Of a DNA stretch of 64,000 bases, positions 16,893-26,600 are shown piece after piece (position 1 is the stretch's first letter; every line of letters begins with the position of its first letter). Origin of the DNA: an uncultured Candidatus Melainabacteria bacterium (GTDB taxonomy: Bacteria > Cyanobacteriota > Vampirovibrionia > Gastranaerophilales > Gastranaerophilaceae); the NCBI GenBank assembly GCA_934754515.1, contig CAKVIG010000005.1:62001-126000 (forward strand), given 5' to 3'. The notes below the pieces were generated by a model, which saw only the letters and a program-made list of their open reading frames with translations, was not told the DNA's origin and did not search any database. The translations under genes were made by a program, and so were the position numbers.

Positions 16893-17388
16893 ACTCAATA
16901 CTCTCCAAAGCCCTGCGCTGTTCTGCTATAACAAAATTATATTCTTCTTCACTCTGATGGTCAAACCCCAAAAGATGCATAAGACCGTGACTAATCAAGA
17001 AAAATAATTCTTGTTCTTTGTTTTTTGAATGGCTGATATCGCGGTTCACGCCTTCAATAACTTTATCTAAGGCAATTACAATTTCGCCCAAATTGATTTC
17101 GCCATCAAAAATAAAACTGTTTTCATCATCAGCAAAAATTGCAAAAGTAATAATATCCGCAGGATAATCTTTGTTTCTGTAATCTCTATTGTATTCGTGC
17201 GTTTTCTCGGAATCACATAACACGATATCAAGAGTAATTGTAGAATACTCGCGATTATTCAAGCAGCTTTTTTCTTTAAGTTCGGAAATATAGAATTCCA
17301 ACAATTTGCGTGTTTTTTCAATTATATCTTTTTCATCAGGCTTCCAACCTTCAAAAATATTTTCCGTAAAAATATTAATTGTTGTCAT
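16879..17388 (-). CDS. ybeY: endoribonuclease YbeY (rRNA maturation)
   Basis: Zinc-dependent single-strand endoribonuclease acting in 16S rRNA 3' processing and ribosome quality control. It has 169 residues; the metal motif HGLMHLLGFDH (H-x3-H-x5-H) lies near residue 140. The body pattern with YNRDYRNKDYPADIITFA is typical. It overlaps pgpH upstream by 14 nt and dgkA downstream by 14 nt, so translation of all three is coupled. Confidence 0.95.
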   Translation of the reverse strand: MTTINIFTENIFEGWKPDEKDIIEKTRKLLEFYISELKEKSCLNNREYSTITLDIVLCDSEKTHEYNRDYRNKDYPADIITFAIFADDENSFIFDGEINLGEIVIALDKVIEGVNRDISHSKNKEQELFFLISHGLMHLLGFDHQSEEEYNFVIAEQRRALESIEYDKI

Positions 17389-19555
17389 TCTTTTTCTTTT
17401 CCAATTCTTTTAATTTGGCATCCAAATCTTTATCAAGAGCAGGCATTGCAGGTTTTACAATGTCATGACTCAATTTATTACTTTTATCTAATTCTTGAAC
17501 CAAATCATTATGATATTTAATTCTCTTGTGATGCATACCTCTCAACATTCTTGAGAAAGTTTCCGCAATAGTTTTCAAATCCTTCAAAGTAAGCGGTGAA
17601 TCTGAAAGCTGACCGTCATTAAGTCTTTCTTTAATAATTTTATCAATAATTGCATCAATTTCCTCGTTTGAAGGGTTTTTAGCCGCACGAACCGCTGACT
17701 CGACAGCATCTGCAATCATAAGAATTGCAGTTTCTTTCATGTTTGGTTTTGGACCTGGGTAGCGGAATTGTTCTTCATTAACATTTTCCGCACCTTCTTC
17801 TTTTAATGCTTCATTATAAAAATAACTTACAAGGCTTGTACCGTGGTGCTGCAAAATAAAGTTATTGATTATTTGCGGAAGATGAGCGTCTTTTGCCAAC
17901 TCTACCCCATCCTTAGGGTGCGCTGTAATAAGCATTTTACTGAATCTTGGCGTGCAAGATTTGTGAGGGTTTTCAATACCGTAGAATGATTGGTTTTCTA
18001 CGAAAAACATCGGTCTTAAAAGTTTTCCGATATCGTGATACATTGCGCCAACCCTTGCTAATACAGGATTTGCACCAATTGCTTCAGCTGCATTTTCACA
18101 TAAATGTGAAACCGTCAAACTGTGATTAAATGTCCCCGGAGCATCATTCATAAGTTTTCTAAGCAAAGGTTGATTATGGTCTGCAAGCTCTGCCAAACCG
18201 TATGGAGTCATCACTCTAAATACATTTTCTATAATTGGCAAAATACCAAGCAAAATAATACCACTGATTACAAAACAGTTGATTACAATATATCCTAAAT
18301 CTTGTAAAATCAACATGTTATCAATGTCCATCATATATTTTTCCAAGAAATAAATACCACCGACAATCAAAACACCCGCCAAAGAAATTTTGGCACTTGT
18401 AATCAACAAATCCGAACGTTTTGAAAATTTTAGTTTTGAAACAGCAGTCATAACAACCGTATTCAAAAGCATAAACGAAACAACAACTTCAATATTCCAA
18501 TGCATACCGATTGAAATCAAGGCAAGCAGAATCGTTGACGCGAAAAACGCGTTTCTTGGAGTTGTGAAGATTGAAAGCAACACTGTATACGCAGGAATTG
18601 GAATTATATAAGGCGAAAATCCCGTTGGCAATACTGCCGATACTAAAGCCGTAAAGAACGTGAATGACGACATTATAAGCATGTATTTTGCATTAAAATA
18701 TTGTTTTTCAAAGTTTCTTTCATATTGAAGGAATACAAAAGTAAAAAATGCTACAAGGATGTAAAATCCGATAATTCCACCGTAATTAACCTCTAAAACG
18801 TTATATCCTGCGGCTCTTAAAGCATCTCGTTTAAGCTTCGTTACAGGTTCGCCTTCGAACACAATCTTTTGACCTTTTTTGAAAACTACTTCATAAGGTT
18901 TTACTGCGTTTTGCGCATTCTTCTTGGCAATTTCCGTTGCAAATTCATCAACTACAAGGTTTGGTACAATGATTTGATTCAAAATTCCTGCAATCAGAGT
19001 TCCTTGATAGCGTGGAACATTGTTTGGCAAGTTGCGTTTGATTATTGCTGTTACGTTATTATTATCAAAATCTTTTGCTGAAATTCCGACATTAAGAACA
19101 GAAGTTAAAGTGATTTTAGATTTATCAAAAACCGATTGTAAATCATCGTCATTCGCTTTTAAAAGGAATTCAATCAAACCTTTTTTGCCAGATTCATCAA
19201 ACAAAACGTTTAATTCGTCTTTTTTAACGTCTTCCGATACATTTTTTTCTCTGATTTTTTTAACAGAATTTTGCAAAGTCAAAAGACTTGTTGTAATAAA
19301 TTCGTCTTCTGCTTGAGTCAAAATCGGCTCAACATTCTGCGCAACTTCTTTTTTGTGCTGTTCGGTTTTCTTTGTATCAATAACCTTAATATCTTTTTGC
19401 GCAACGATATCTCGTTTGCTGATACCGTTTTCAATTACTTTTTGGAAAAAGTAGTTTTGAGAAGATATTGTAACCGTCATCAAAAACGTAAATACAATAA
19501 AACACATTACATTTCTAAATGTTTTTGATGATATAAAATCTAAAAATTTCGTCAT
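17375..19555 (-). CDS. pgpH: 7TM-HD cyclic-di-AMP phosphodiesterase, PgpH type
   Basis: Membrane phosphodiesterase that hydrolyses c-di-AMP to pApA in Firmicutes. It has 726 residues: one N-terminal helix, an extracytoplasmic 7TMR-HDED domain to about residue 270, seven membrane helices, then a cytoplasmic HD domain with the HDIG motif (GAMYHDIGKL) and flanking HSLTVSHL and ILQHHGTSL histidines. I start at the ATG at 19555 with AAGG about 11 nt upstream; an extension to 19645 adds a basic, non-conserved stretch. The diadenylate cyclase at 54495 supports this substrate. Confidence 0.9.
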   Translation of the reverse strand: MTKFLDFISSKTFRNVMCFIVFTFLMTVTISSQNYFFQKVIENGISKRDIVAQKDIKVIDTKKTEQHKKEVAQNVEPILTQAEDEFITTSLLTLQNSVKKIREKNVSEDVKKDELNVLFDESGKKGLIEFLLKANDDDLQSVFDKSKITLTSVLNVGISAKDFDNNNVTAIIKRNLPNNVPRYQGTLIAGILNQIIVPNLVVDEFATEIAKKNAQNAVKPYEVVFKKGQKIVFEGEPVTKLKRDALRAAGYNVLEVNYGGIIGFYILVAFFTFVFLQYERNFEKQYFNAKYMLIMSSFTFFTALVSAVLPTGFSPYIIPIPAYTVLLSIFTTPRNAFFASTILLALISIGMHWNIEVVVSFMLLNTVVMTAVSKLKFSKRSDLLITSAKISLAGVLIVGGIYFLEKYMMDIDNMLILQDLGYIVINCFVISGIILLGILPIIENVFRVMTPYGLAELADHNQPLLRKLMNDAPGTFNHSLTVSHLCENAAEAIGANPVLARVGAMYHDIGKLLRPMFFVENQSFYGIENPHKSCTPRFSKMLITAHPKDGVELAKDAHLPQIINNFILQHHGTSLVSYFYNEALKEEGAENVNEEQFRYPGPKPNMKETAILMIADAVESAVRAAKNPSNEEIDAIIDKIIKERLNDGQLSDSPLTLKDLKTIAETFSRMLRGMHHKRIKYHNDLVQELDKSNKLSHDIVKPAMPALDKDLDAKLKELEKKKNDNN

Positions 19556-19593
19556 ATATTGATTTATCCTTTTAATTGGAATAACAAACAGCC

Positions 19594-19815
19594 TTAACCT
19601 GCTTGTCCCTTTCTCTCTTTTACTACAAAACCGCATTTTGTACAAGCCAAAACAGTACCTGTACTATCTACCGGCATAAAATTATGATTGCAAGTCAAAG
19701 CCTCATCTTCTTCAGGCTTTGCAATATCTTTTGCCGCATAAATATTATTAGGGTTTGCCCCATCTCCTCGCTTATTTTTGTTAAGCCATTTTATAAAAAG
19801 TTCTACTATATACAT
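19594..19815 (-). CDS. small zinc-ribbon protein
   Basis: A 73-residue protein with a C-terminal zinc-ribbon-like set, C-x-H and, 16 residues on, C-T-K-C, between about residues 42 and 62. Its N-terminus IVELFIKWLNKNK could be an amphipathic or membrane-touching helix. No strong Shine-Dalgarno is seen. It sits between cdd and pgpH on the same strand, so it belongs to that transcript. Function is unknown. Confidence 0.65.
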   Translation of the reverse strand: MYIVELFIKWLNKNKRGDGANPNNIYAAKDIAKPEEDEALTCNHNFMPVDSTGTVLACTKCGFVVKERKGQAG

Positions 19816-19833
19816 GATAGTCTAAGTCGACAA

Positions 19834-20232
19834 TTAAACACCTTGAATCTTAAAACCGAAAGGTAGAAAATCGCTCATCTTTTTGATATTTAATTCGCCT
19901 TTTTCTTCGGTTATAATTTCAATTTCTCTTTCGCCTTGAAATTCGTACATAACTTGTCTGCAAGCACCGCAAGGATAGCAATCATCCTCGTTTGGAGAAT
20001 AAATTGCAACTGCAAGAATTTCTTTTTCTCCGTCAGATACAGCTTTAAAAATTGCACACCTTTCGGCACAAATTGTCATACCGAACGAAGAATTTTCAAT
20101 ATTACAACCGCCGTAAACTTTTCCGCTTGATGTCAAAACGCCAGCTCCTACAGCGAATTTAGAAAACGGTGAGTAAGATTTTTTAGCAGCTTCTTTTGCT
20201 GTATCCATTAATAATTTATAATCAATTTCCAT
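19834..20232 (-). CDS. cdd: cytidine deaminase
   Basis: Deaminates (deoxy)cytidine to (deoxy)uridine in pyrimidine salvage. It has 132 residues, typical for the tetrameric class. The zinc motif is complete: CAERCAI (Cys and catalytic Glu) and PCGACRQ. It heads the cdd-pgpH-ybeY-dgkA series. An extended -10, TGC TAAAAT (20244-20239, minus), lies exactly 6 nt before the ATG with no Shine-Dalgarno, pointing to a leaderless mRNA. Confidence 0.95.
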   Translation of the reverse strand: MEIDYKLLMDTAKEAAKKSYSPFSKFAVGAGVLTSSGKVYGGCNIENSSFGMTICAERCAIFKAVSDGEKEILAVAIYSPNEDDCYPCGACRQVMYEFQGEREIEIITEEKGELNIKKMSDFLPFGFKIQGV

Positions 20233-20282
20233 AATCGTATTTTAGCACATATTTTTAGAGCGTGCAATTCAAATTTAACGTT

Positions 20283-21662
20283 TTATATTTTTATAATAGC
20301 TACACTTTCCACGTGATAAGTATGAGGAAACATATCAAAAGGCTGAATATATTCAACTTTACAACCTTCTGCTATTAAATATTTCAAATCTCTGGCTAAG
20401 GTTGCAGGATTACAGCTTACATAAATAATAGTATCTTTAGTAAGCTTCATTGCATAATTCAAGCTTTCTTCCGTGCAACCTTTTCTCGGCGGATCAAGAA
20501 CCGTTACATCAAATTTTCTGCCTTTTGTATTTAATTCTTTTTCGAAGAATTTTGAAGCGTCCATATTATGCAATTCAACGTTTTTAATCCCGTTTTCTTT
20601 GATTATTTTATCCGCTAAAATTACTGACTCTTTAACTTCTTCAACACTCACAGCCTTTTTCGCTATATCGGATAAACAAACCCCAAAAGCGGTAATTCCG
20701 GCATAAGCATCCAATATTAAAGGCAAGTTAAAATGAGCCTTTACATAAGCTTTTACATAATTAAAAATGTTATTAGCAGTAGCAGGATTTACCTGAAAGA
20801 AAGTCTTTGCGCCAACTTTAAAAATCTTGTCGCATAATTTTTCTTCAATAAATTCTTCACCTTCCAAAATCTCTGTATTTTCACCTAAAATCAGATTAGT
20901 TTTTTTAGAATTAAAGTTTACACCAACGCCTACAATGTTAGGAAGTTCTGTATAAATTCGATTGGCAAGTTTTTTCAATTTATCAAACGTTTTAGTAGAA
21001 TTTACAACCAAAATCACCAAGCTTTTCTGATTGTATTCGGATGTTCTGATTACAATATGTCTTAAATCACCTGAATGCTTCTTTTCGTTGTAGCCTGAAA
21101 CTCCACACTCTTGCGCAGCGTCACGGATAAAATCAACGATTTTATCGCAATAATCAGGCTGAATCGGGCAATACTTGATATTCACAAGTTCATGAGAAGC
21201 CGGTTTGTAATATCCTGCCAAAATTCTTTTGGAATTCTTTGTTTCAGAAACAGGGTATTGAATTTTATGTCTGTATTCACGATTTTTAGGACTCGCGATT
21301 GTCGGACGAACTTCTATTTCACTTCCGCAAATTGAGTAAATAGCATCTTCGACAATTTGTTTTTTGATTTCTAATTGGTAATCGTAATTCACAAATTGCA
21401 ACTGGCATGCACCGCAAACTTTTTGCATTGGACAAAAAGGCTCTACACGATAAGGCGAAGGTTCAATCACTTCAATAACTTTGGCATTCGCATAATTTTT
21501 GTTCTTTTTGCCAAGTCTGATTTTAACTTTATCTTTAGGACAAGCACCCTCAACAAAAATCACATACCCGTCAACTTTTGCGATTCCAAAACCTAAGTTT
21601 GAAACCTTTTCAATCTCTACAGTGAGTTCTTGCGGAATATCTTTTTTGTTTACTGTCTGCAT
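20283..21662 (-). CDS. 23S rRNA (uracil-5-)-methyltransferase, RlmCD/RlmD family
   Basis: S-adenosylmethionine-dependent m5U methyltransferase of the TrmA/RlmD family, 459 residues. Order: N-terminal TRAM domain (about residues 1-65), iron-sulfur cysteines (CPMQKVCGACQ and the later KYCPIQ), a central RNA-binding part, then the Rossmann methyltransferase with LDAYAGITAFG and the catalytic VSCNPATLARDL near the end. It overlaps the upstream exonuclease gene by 13 nt. RlmC, RlmD and TrmA specificities cannot be separated from sequence alone. Confidence 0.9.
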   Translation of the reverse strand: MQTVNKKDIPQELTVEIEKVSNLGFGIAKVDGYVIFVEGACPKDKVKIRLGKKNKNYANAKVIEVIEPSPYRVEPFCPMQKVCGACQLQFVNYDYQLEIKKQIVEDAIYSICGSEIEVRPTIASPKNREYRHKIQYPVSETKNSKRILAGYYKPASHELVNIKYCPIQPDYCDKIVDFIRDAAQECGVSGYNEKKHSGDLRHIVIRTSEYNQKSLVILVVNSTKTFDKLKKLANRIYTELPNIVGVGVNFNSKKTNLILGENTEILEGEEFIEEKLCDKIFKVGAKTFFQVNPATANNIFNYVKAYVKAHFNLPLILDAYAGITAFGVCLSDIAKKAVSVEEVKESVILADKIIKENGIKNVELHNMDASKFFEKELNTKGRKFDVTVLDPPRKGCTEESLNYAMKLTKDTIIYVSCNPATLARDLKYLIAEGCKVEYIQPFDMFPHTYHVESVAIIKI

Positions 21663-22570
21663 GGCTTAATCACTTGAATATTGCGTGTTTCTGAAAGTTC
21701 TTGGCGAGCCTCGTGGATAATTTCTTTATATTCGTCTGACAGGCTCAAACCGTTACAAAGTCTGTCGATAAAGCCGTTATTAACTTTTACGGCTTTTTCT
21801 AAAGCACCAACGCTTTCCAAAACATCTTTAATATCTGCCAAATTATAGCCAAAAGATTGTTTTGATTGATAAATCATCATCTCACCTGTTTCAGCCACAA
21901 GCGGTTCTCCGCCAAGTTCAAAATAAAGTTTGAATACAGACTTCAAATCCTGTAATTCTGACTGCATTGTTGCGATACTTTGTTGAATTCTTAAATATCT
22001 GTCAAACAAATAATCAACATTTTGAAGCTGTTTTTTCTGCCAATCAAGTCTTTGCAAATACAATTTTTTAAGTTTCGGATAGGCTAACGCTAAGCCCATT
22101 GTATCAGCCATTGCTCTATGGTGATTGTTTAATTCTACATTAAATCTTTTCGTTAAAGCTTCCAGTCCGTGAGATTCCAAATCAGGCGCAATCTCTTTGA
22201 ACATAACTTGTGAATCTATTCTAGGGTTTTCTAATTTTTCGCCGAAAACTCTCAATTTAGCTTCGTTCAAGAATGAATAATCAAAAATAACATTATGAGC
22301 AACAATCGGATAATCCCCAATAAATTCCAAAATTTTAGGTAATGCTTCTTCTTCGCTTGGTGCATCTTCTACCATATCTTGGGTAATTCCATGGACTGCA
22401 ATACTTGATTTTCTGATATGTTGATGCGGATTGATTAAAGTTTGATATTCATCTTTAATTTTTCCGTTTTCTAATCTTACCGCTGCAAATTCAATAATTC
22501 TTTCTCTGGTGTAATCAAGACCTGTTGTTTCAGTATCTAAAACTATTTCTATTTCTTTTTTTCTCGGCAT
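21650..22570 (-). CDS. DnaQ-family 3'-5' exonuclease (PolC-like exonuclease domain)
   Basis: DEDDh exonuclease, 306 residues. Exo I is LDTETTGLD with the two metal-binding acidic residues, Exo II is HNVIFDYSFL, and Exo III is HRAMADTMG. This domain ends near residue 180; the remaining 120 residues are helical and of unknown role, perhaps for partner binding. Similarity to the PolC exonuclease insert suggests a stand-alone proofreading or repair enzyme. AAAGGG lies about 8 nt before the ATG. Confidence 0.85.
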   Translation of the reverse strand: MPRKKEIEIVLDTETTGLDYTRERIIEFAAVRLENGKIKDEYQTLINPHQHIRKSSIAVHGITQDMVEDAPSEEEALPKILEFIGDYPIVAHNVIFDYSFLNEAKLRVFGEKLENPRIDSQVMFKEIAPDLESHGLEALTKRFNVELNNHHRAMADTMGLALAYPKLKKLYLQRLDWQKKQLQNVDYLFDRYLRIQQSIATMQSELQDLKSVFKLYFELGGEPLVAETGEMMIYQSKQSFGYNLADIKDVLESVGALEKAVKVNNGFIDRLCNGLSLSDEYKEIIHEARQELSETRNIQVIKPCRQ

Positions 22571-22660
22571 TTTAAAAACCCTTTTATTTCTCCCTAACAG
22601 TATAATAGCATGAATATATTATATGTGGTAATATGGAGTTGCAAAAGGATGGAGAAAAGT

Positions 22661-22781
22661 TGATAATACCCTCTCCCGCCTTCGGCACCCTCCCCCAAGG
22701 GAGGGAGTCACCTGCGTTTATTGAACGTCTTTAGTTCCCTCCCCTCGGGGAGGGTGCCGAAGGCGGGAGAGGGTATTATTA
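22661..22781. mobile_element. MITE-like element I, copy C
   Basis: A 121-bp element whose ends are inverted over about 33 bp (ATAATACCCTCTCCCGCC and onward). It folds almost completely into one hairpin, with a small core holding TTGAACGTCTTTAGTTCC as in copy B. It lies 20 nt upstream of trxA and occupies most of the 22571-22802 gap. Confidence 0.75.
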
Positions 22782-22802
22782 ACTACTAAAGAGAGGTGAA
22801 TT

Positions 22803-23120
22803 ATGGTTCAAGAAATTAATACAGACATTTTTGATATGGAAGTTGTAAACAATGACGGTATTACTGTTGTGGACTTTTTTGCAAACTGGTGCGGACCTTG
22901 CAGAAAATTAAGTCCAATATTAGAAGAAGTTGAACGCGATTTAGAAACAAAAGTCAAATTCACCAAAATTGATACGGATGAAAATATTGAGATGGCGAAA
23001 AAATATCAAGTTAGCGGTCTTCCAACTCTTTTAGTTTTTAAGGATGGCGAAGTTGTAGAACGCTTAGTTGGTTTAATGCCAAAAAGCACAATTATTACTA
23101 ACATTGAAAAACATTTATAA
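22803..23120 (+). CDS. trxA: thioredoxin
   Basis: Disulfide reductase of 105 residues, classic thioredoxin fold. The active site FFANWCGPCRKL has Cys30 and Cys33; the cis-proline loop is SGLPTLLVFKDG. AGAGGTGA precedes the ATG. Only 20 nt separate it from a MITE-like hairpin, which may therefore affect its transcript. No thioredoxin reductase is in the window. Confidence 0.96.
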   Translation: MVQEINTDIFDMEVVNNDGITVVDFFANWCGPCRKLSPILEEVERDLETKVKFTKIDTDENIEMAKKYQVSGLPTLLVFKDGEVVERLVGLMPKSTIITNIEKHL

Positions 23121-23133
23121 CATACTGAAGAAA

Positions 23134-23604
23134 TCAACCAATGTAATCAATTACAGCTTCTTGGATAATATTATTCATTTTCTGTGCATTATTTGCCAAC
23201 TCAGGGTTTTTAGTTTCTTTTGATATAAAAGTTATTGCTTTAGCTAAAAAAGAAAAAATAGGTAAAACTTTGTCATTATTTAGTGATAAGGCTTCTCCGT
23301 TCAACATAAATAATGCATCAGGTTGAAAGTCTGTGTTATCCAATCTTGTTTTTGAAACATCAAATATGAGTTTTTCGCACGGAAAATCCTTTGGAACATA
23401 TTTCCAAGCATATTCATCTCCGGCTTTATCTAATGCTTTGTAAAAATCATTAAAGTGCTCACCGCGAGTATCATTCGTCAAATCAGTCACAAGTCTGAAT
23501 GCTCGCATTTTAATGAGCCCAGTAGAGCTTTGACCTTTTATAGTACTTATTGATGTATTTTGTAAACCTTTAAAACTTATATCCATACTGCTATTAAAAC
23601 CCAT
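23134..23604 (-). CDS. unknown protein with N-terminal ISFKG motif
   Basis: A 156-residue soluble protein I do not recognise. The N-terminus has SMDISFKGLQ, one of several F-K/R openings on unknown proteins in this window. The middle includes RAFRLVTDLTNDTRG and a helical C-terminus. No signal peptide or Shine-Dalgarno is seen. It converges on trxA and is divergent from the AsmA-like gene. Confidence 0.6.
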   Translation of the reverse strand: MGFNSSMDISFKGLQNTSISTIKGQSSTGLIKMRAFRLVTDLTNDTRGEHFNDFYKALDKAGDEYAWKYVPKDFPCEKLIFDVSKTRLDNTDFQPDALFMLNGEALSLNNDKVLPIFSFLAKAITFISKETKNPELANNAQKMNNIIQEAVIDYIG

Positions 23605-23688
23605 AAAAATATTTTTTGCTACTTGATAATTTCAACCAACTATACTGTTGTAAACTCCTTAATTTATTGCTATTATATTCTTATTCAA

Positions 23689-26600
23689 ATGAAACAAATT
23701 TTCAATAAATATATAATACTGATTCTCGGAGTCTACGCATTTTGGATTGGAGGAGTTCCCGTAATTTTTACGAAGGCACTCCCTGTTGTATGCGAAAATA
23801 TAAGCATAAACAGCAACTATAACGTAGAAATTCTTAACCCGAAATTAAGATTAAGTATTTTACCAAAAGCACAATTCAACGCGCAAAGAATTTCTATTGA
23901 AGATAAAAGCACACAAAATATTTCAACAACTGATAACTTTAAAATTGATTTAAGACTTTTGCCGCTTTTGAGTGGCCGAGTACATATTAACAGCATAAAC
24001 GCAGATAATTTCTTTCTAAAAGTCAATATTGACAAAGATATTGAACTTGACAAAGATTTTTTTAAAAATTTAGACAAATCTAAAATCAAATGCAACATTT
24101 TAAAAATCAACGAGTTTTCTGTTATTCTTGCACATAAGGAAACAAAAAAACCGATTATTTACAGCGGAAAGGATGTTTTCTTCAAGAAAAATCGCCGTTA
24201 TTTAAAGGTTAATGCGGATACAAAATTCAATATTAATAACACATTTTCTAACGCTGATATCAACCTGTATTTGCCTAAAAATAACGATATAAATAAAAGT
24301 GTTGTTGATATTAAAATCCAAAACCTCGATTTAGAACCAATCGGCGAATTTTTAAGACAGTATTTGCCTAACGATTTGGTTGAAACAAAAGGTATTATTA
24401 ATATCTTTGTTGACAAACATAAACTTAATGCAGAGCTTAAGAATTGCGCAATCATCAGAAAAGATAGCGCGAAATCAATGATTTATCCTGAATTATTGAA
24501 AGTTGATGCTGATTTTAATATCACAAGCAAAATTATTAATTTCAATTCCGTTAATATTAATTCAAAAAATATTCACGCAATTTTAAATGGTTCATTTTCA
24601 AATTATTTGGATAAATCATTATCCGCAATAAATTTAAACGTACAGCTTGACAAATCAAGAGTAGAAGATATTATAGACCTTCTTCCACCGATTGTTGTTG
24701 AAGAATTCAATGTTTATAAACTAAAAAAATATAAATTCTACGGCAATGCTATCGGTAATTTTACGATTAAGGGTGATATTTTCGAACCTGATATAATCGG
24801 TGATGTTTTCATTGATAACGGAGTTTTGATTAAACCAATTCCTAATGCAAAAGGCGCGACCGTAAAACTTGATTTCACAGGTCGATATATCAATTTCGAT
24901 GTATTTGTTCCTGCTGGTGGCGCAGAAAGAGTTTGGGTAAAAGGCGGAGTTGAATTATATAACGTAAAATACGCCGACATGCACATTTGGAGTACGAAAA
25001 ATGTTAATTTAGCAACCGCAGAAGAAAAAATTCTTCCTATCCACGAAATCTTAAACTTCATAATCGGTCCTGTTCCAATTATGGACGTAAAAGGGCTTGG
25101 GAATATTGATATTATTGTAAAAGGAAACCGCAAAAATCCGCACGTTTGGGGAGATTTGAATTTTAGAAACGTAAAAACTTTCTTCAATGAAATACCTAAT
25201 TTAGTTTTAACCGATGCAGAAGCAACTTTAAGATTTGATGACGAAAATGCAACATTCATCACTAAAAAAGGCTTAGTAAACGGTAAAGACATTTCTATAA
25301 ACGGAACTTGCAACTTGTATGGTAAATTTGATTTTGATGTTAATACAAAGAATCAAGAAATCGCATATTTATTTAACGCAATTCAAACCGCGACAATGAT
25401 TGATGATGTTAAAGCAATGTTGCCAAAATTGGATGCGATGGAAGGTTTGATTGATTTACAGTTGAAGGTTTACGGTGCCGTTAAAGATATTGAAGACTTG
25501 GCGTTTAATAAAAATTTCTTTACAAAAGGTCAAATCAATTTGCTTGGCAACAAATTTGCAGTTCAAGGAATGGAAGTTAAAAATACAAAAGGCGTTTTGA
25601 ATTTTGACGGACAAAACGCTTCTGCTGATGTTAGTTCGTTTATCGGCGAGTCTGCGTTGAGCGCGAAAGCCTCTGTTAAAAATAATTTTGTTGATGCAAA
25701 CATCAGCATTCCAAAATTAAATCTAAATGATTTGACACCGCAAAAAAGCGACTTGCAAAATGATATCGGTAATATTTTTGTGAATGTTGCAGCCAAATAC
25801 AAAGGTAAACTTGACCCGATTGAATTGGATAAAGTAAGTTTTGTTGCGAAAATTCTTGGTGTTGCACCAAATAATAAACTCAAAGTTTCAAACGGCATTG
25901 TAACCTTGAATAACAACAAACTGAAGATTTCAAACATCAACGGCAGTCTTGCAGACAGCCAATTCAATGTAAATCTTGATGTAGGAAATGTAACAGGCAA
26001 ACCTCACATAAACGGCATTATCGGTTTAAAAGCTTTTGATTTATCTTGCATTAACGCGCTTTCAGGGTATTCAATCATACCGAAAGACATAAAAGACACG
26101 TTAAACAAAGTTAAATTTAATGAAGGCAAAAAAATCAACCTTAACGCAAAAATTAATCACAACCGAATCAACGCGTATACTGATTTGGGCGGTTTGTCAT
26201 TTATCTACACTCCGCTTGAACTTCCCGTAAAAATCATCAACGGAAGTCTTATTATGCGCAACAACGGACTAAGATTAAATAAAATCAATCTTCTTGCCGA
26301 TGATATGCCGATACTTGCAGACGGTGAAGTTTACGATTTGTTCAACAAACAGAATTTCAATTTATACTTTAACTCTAAGCCTCGCCAAGATTTTATTGAT
26401 AAATACATCAACAAAAACCAAATTTATCCTTTGAAAATAAAGGGTGATATTGTTTATTCGGCACGCGCGAAAGGCGTTTTGAACGATTTTGATTTAAAAA
26501 CGGATATCAATATGGCGAAAGATTCAAGCATTTATCACCTCGGCGCGACTGTCGGAGATATAGAAAACGCAATCGTTTTGAATTTTGATACTCGCGTTCA

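Noticed and set aside
24738..25313. Antisense reading frame of 191 residues inside the AsmA-like gene (also 27426-27950 and others)
   Set aside because: No ribosome binding site, composition mirrors the sense gene, and the sense protein has a convincing continuous beta-strand pattern.
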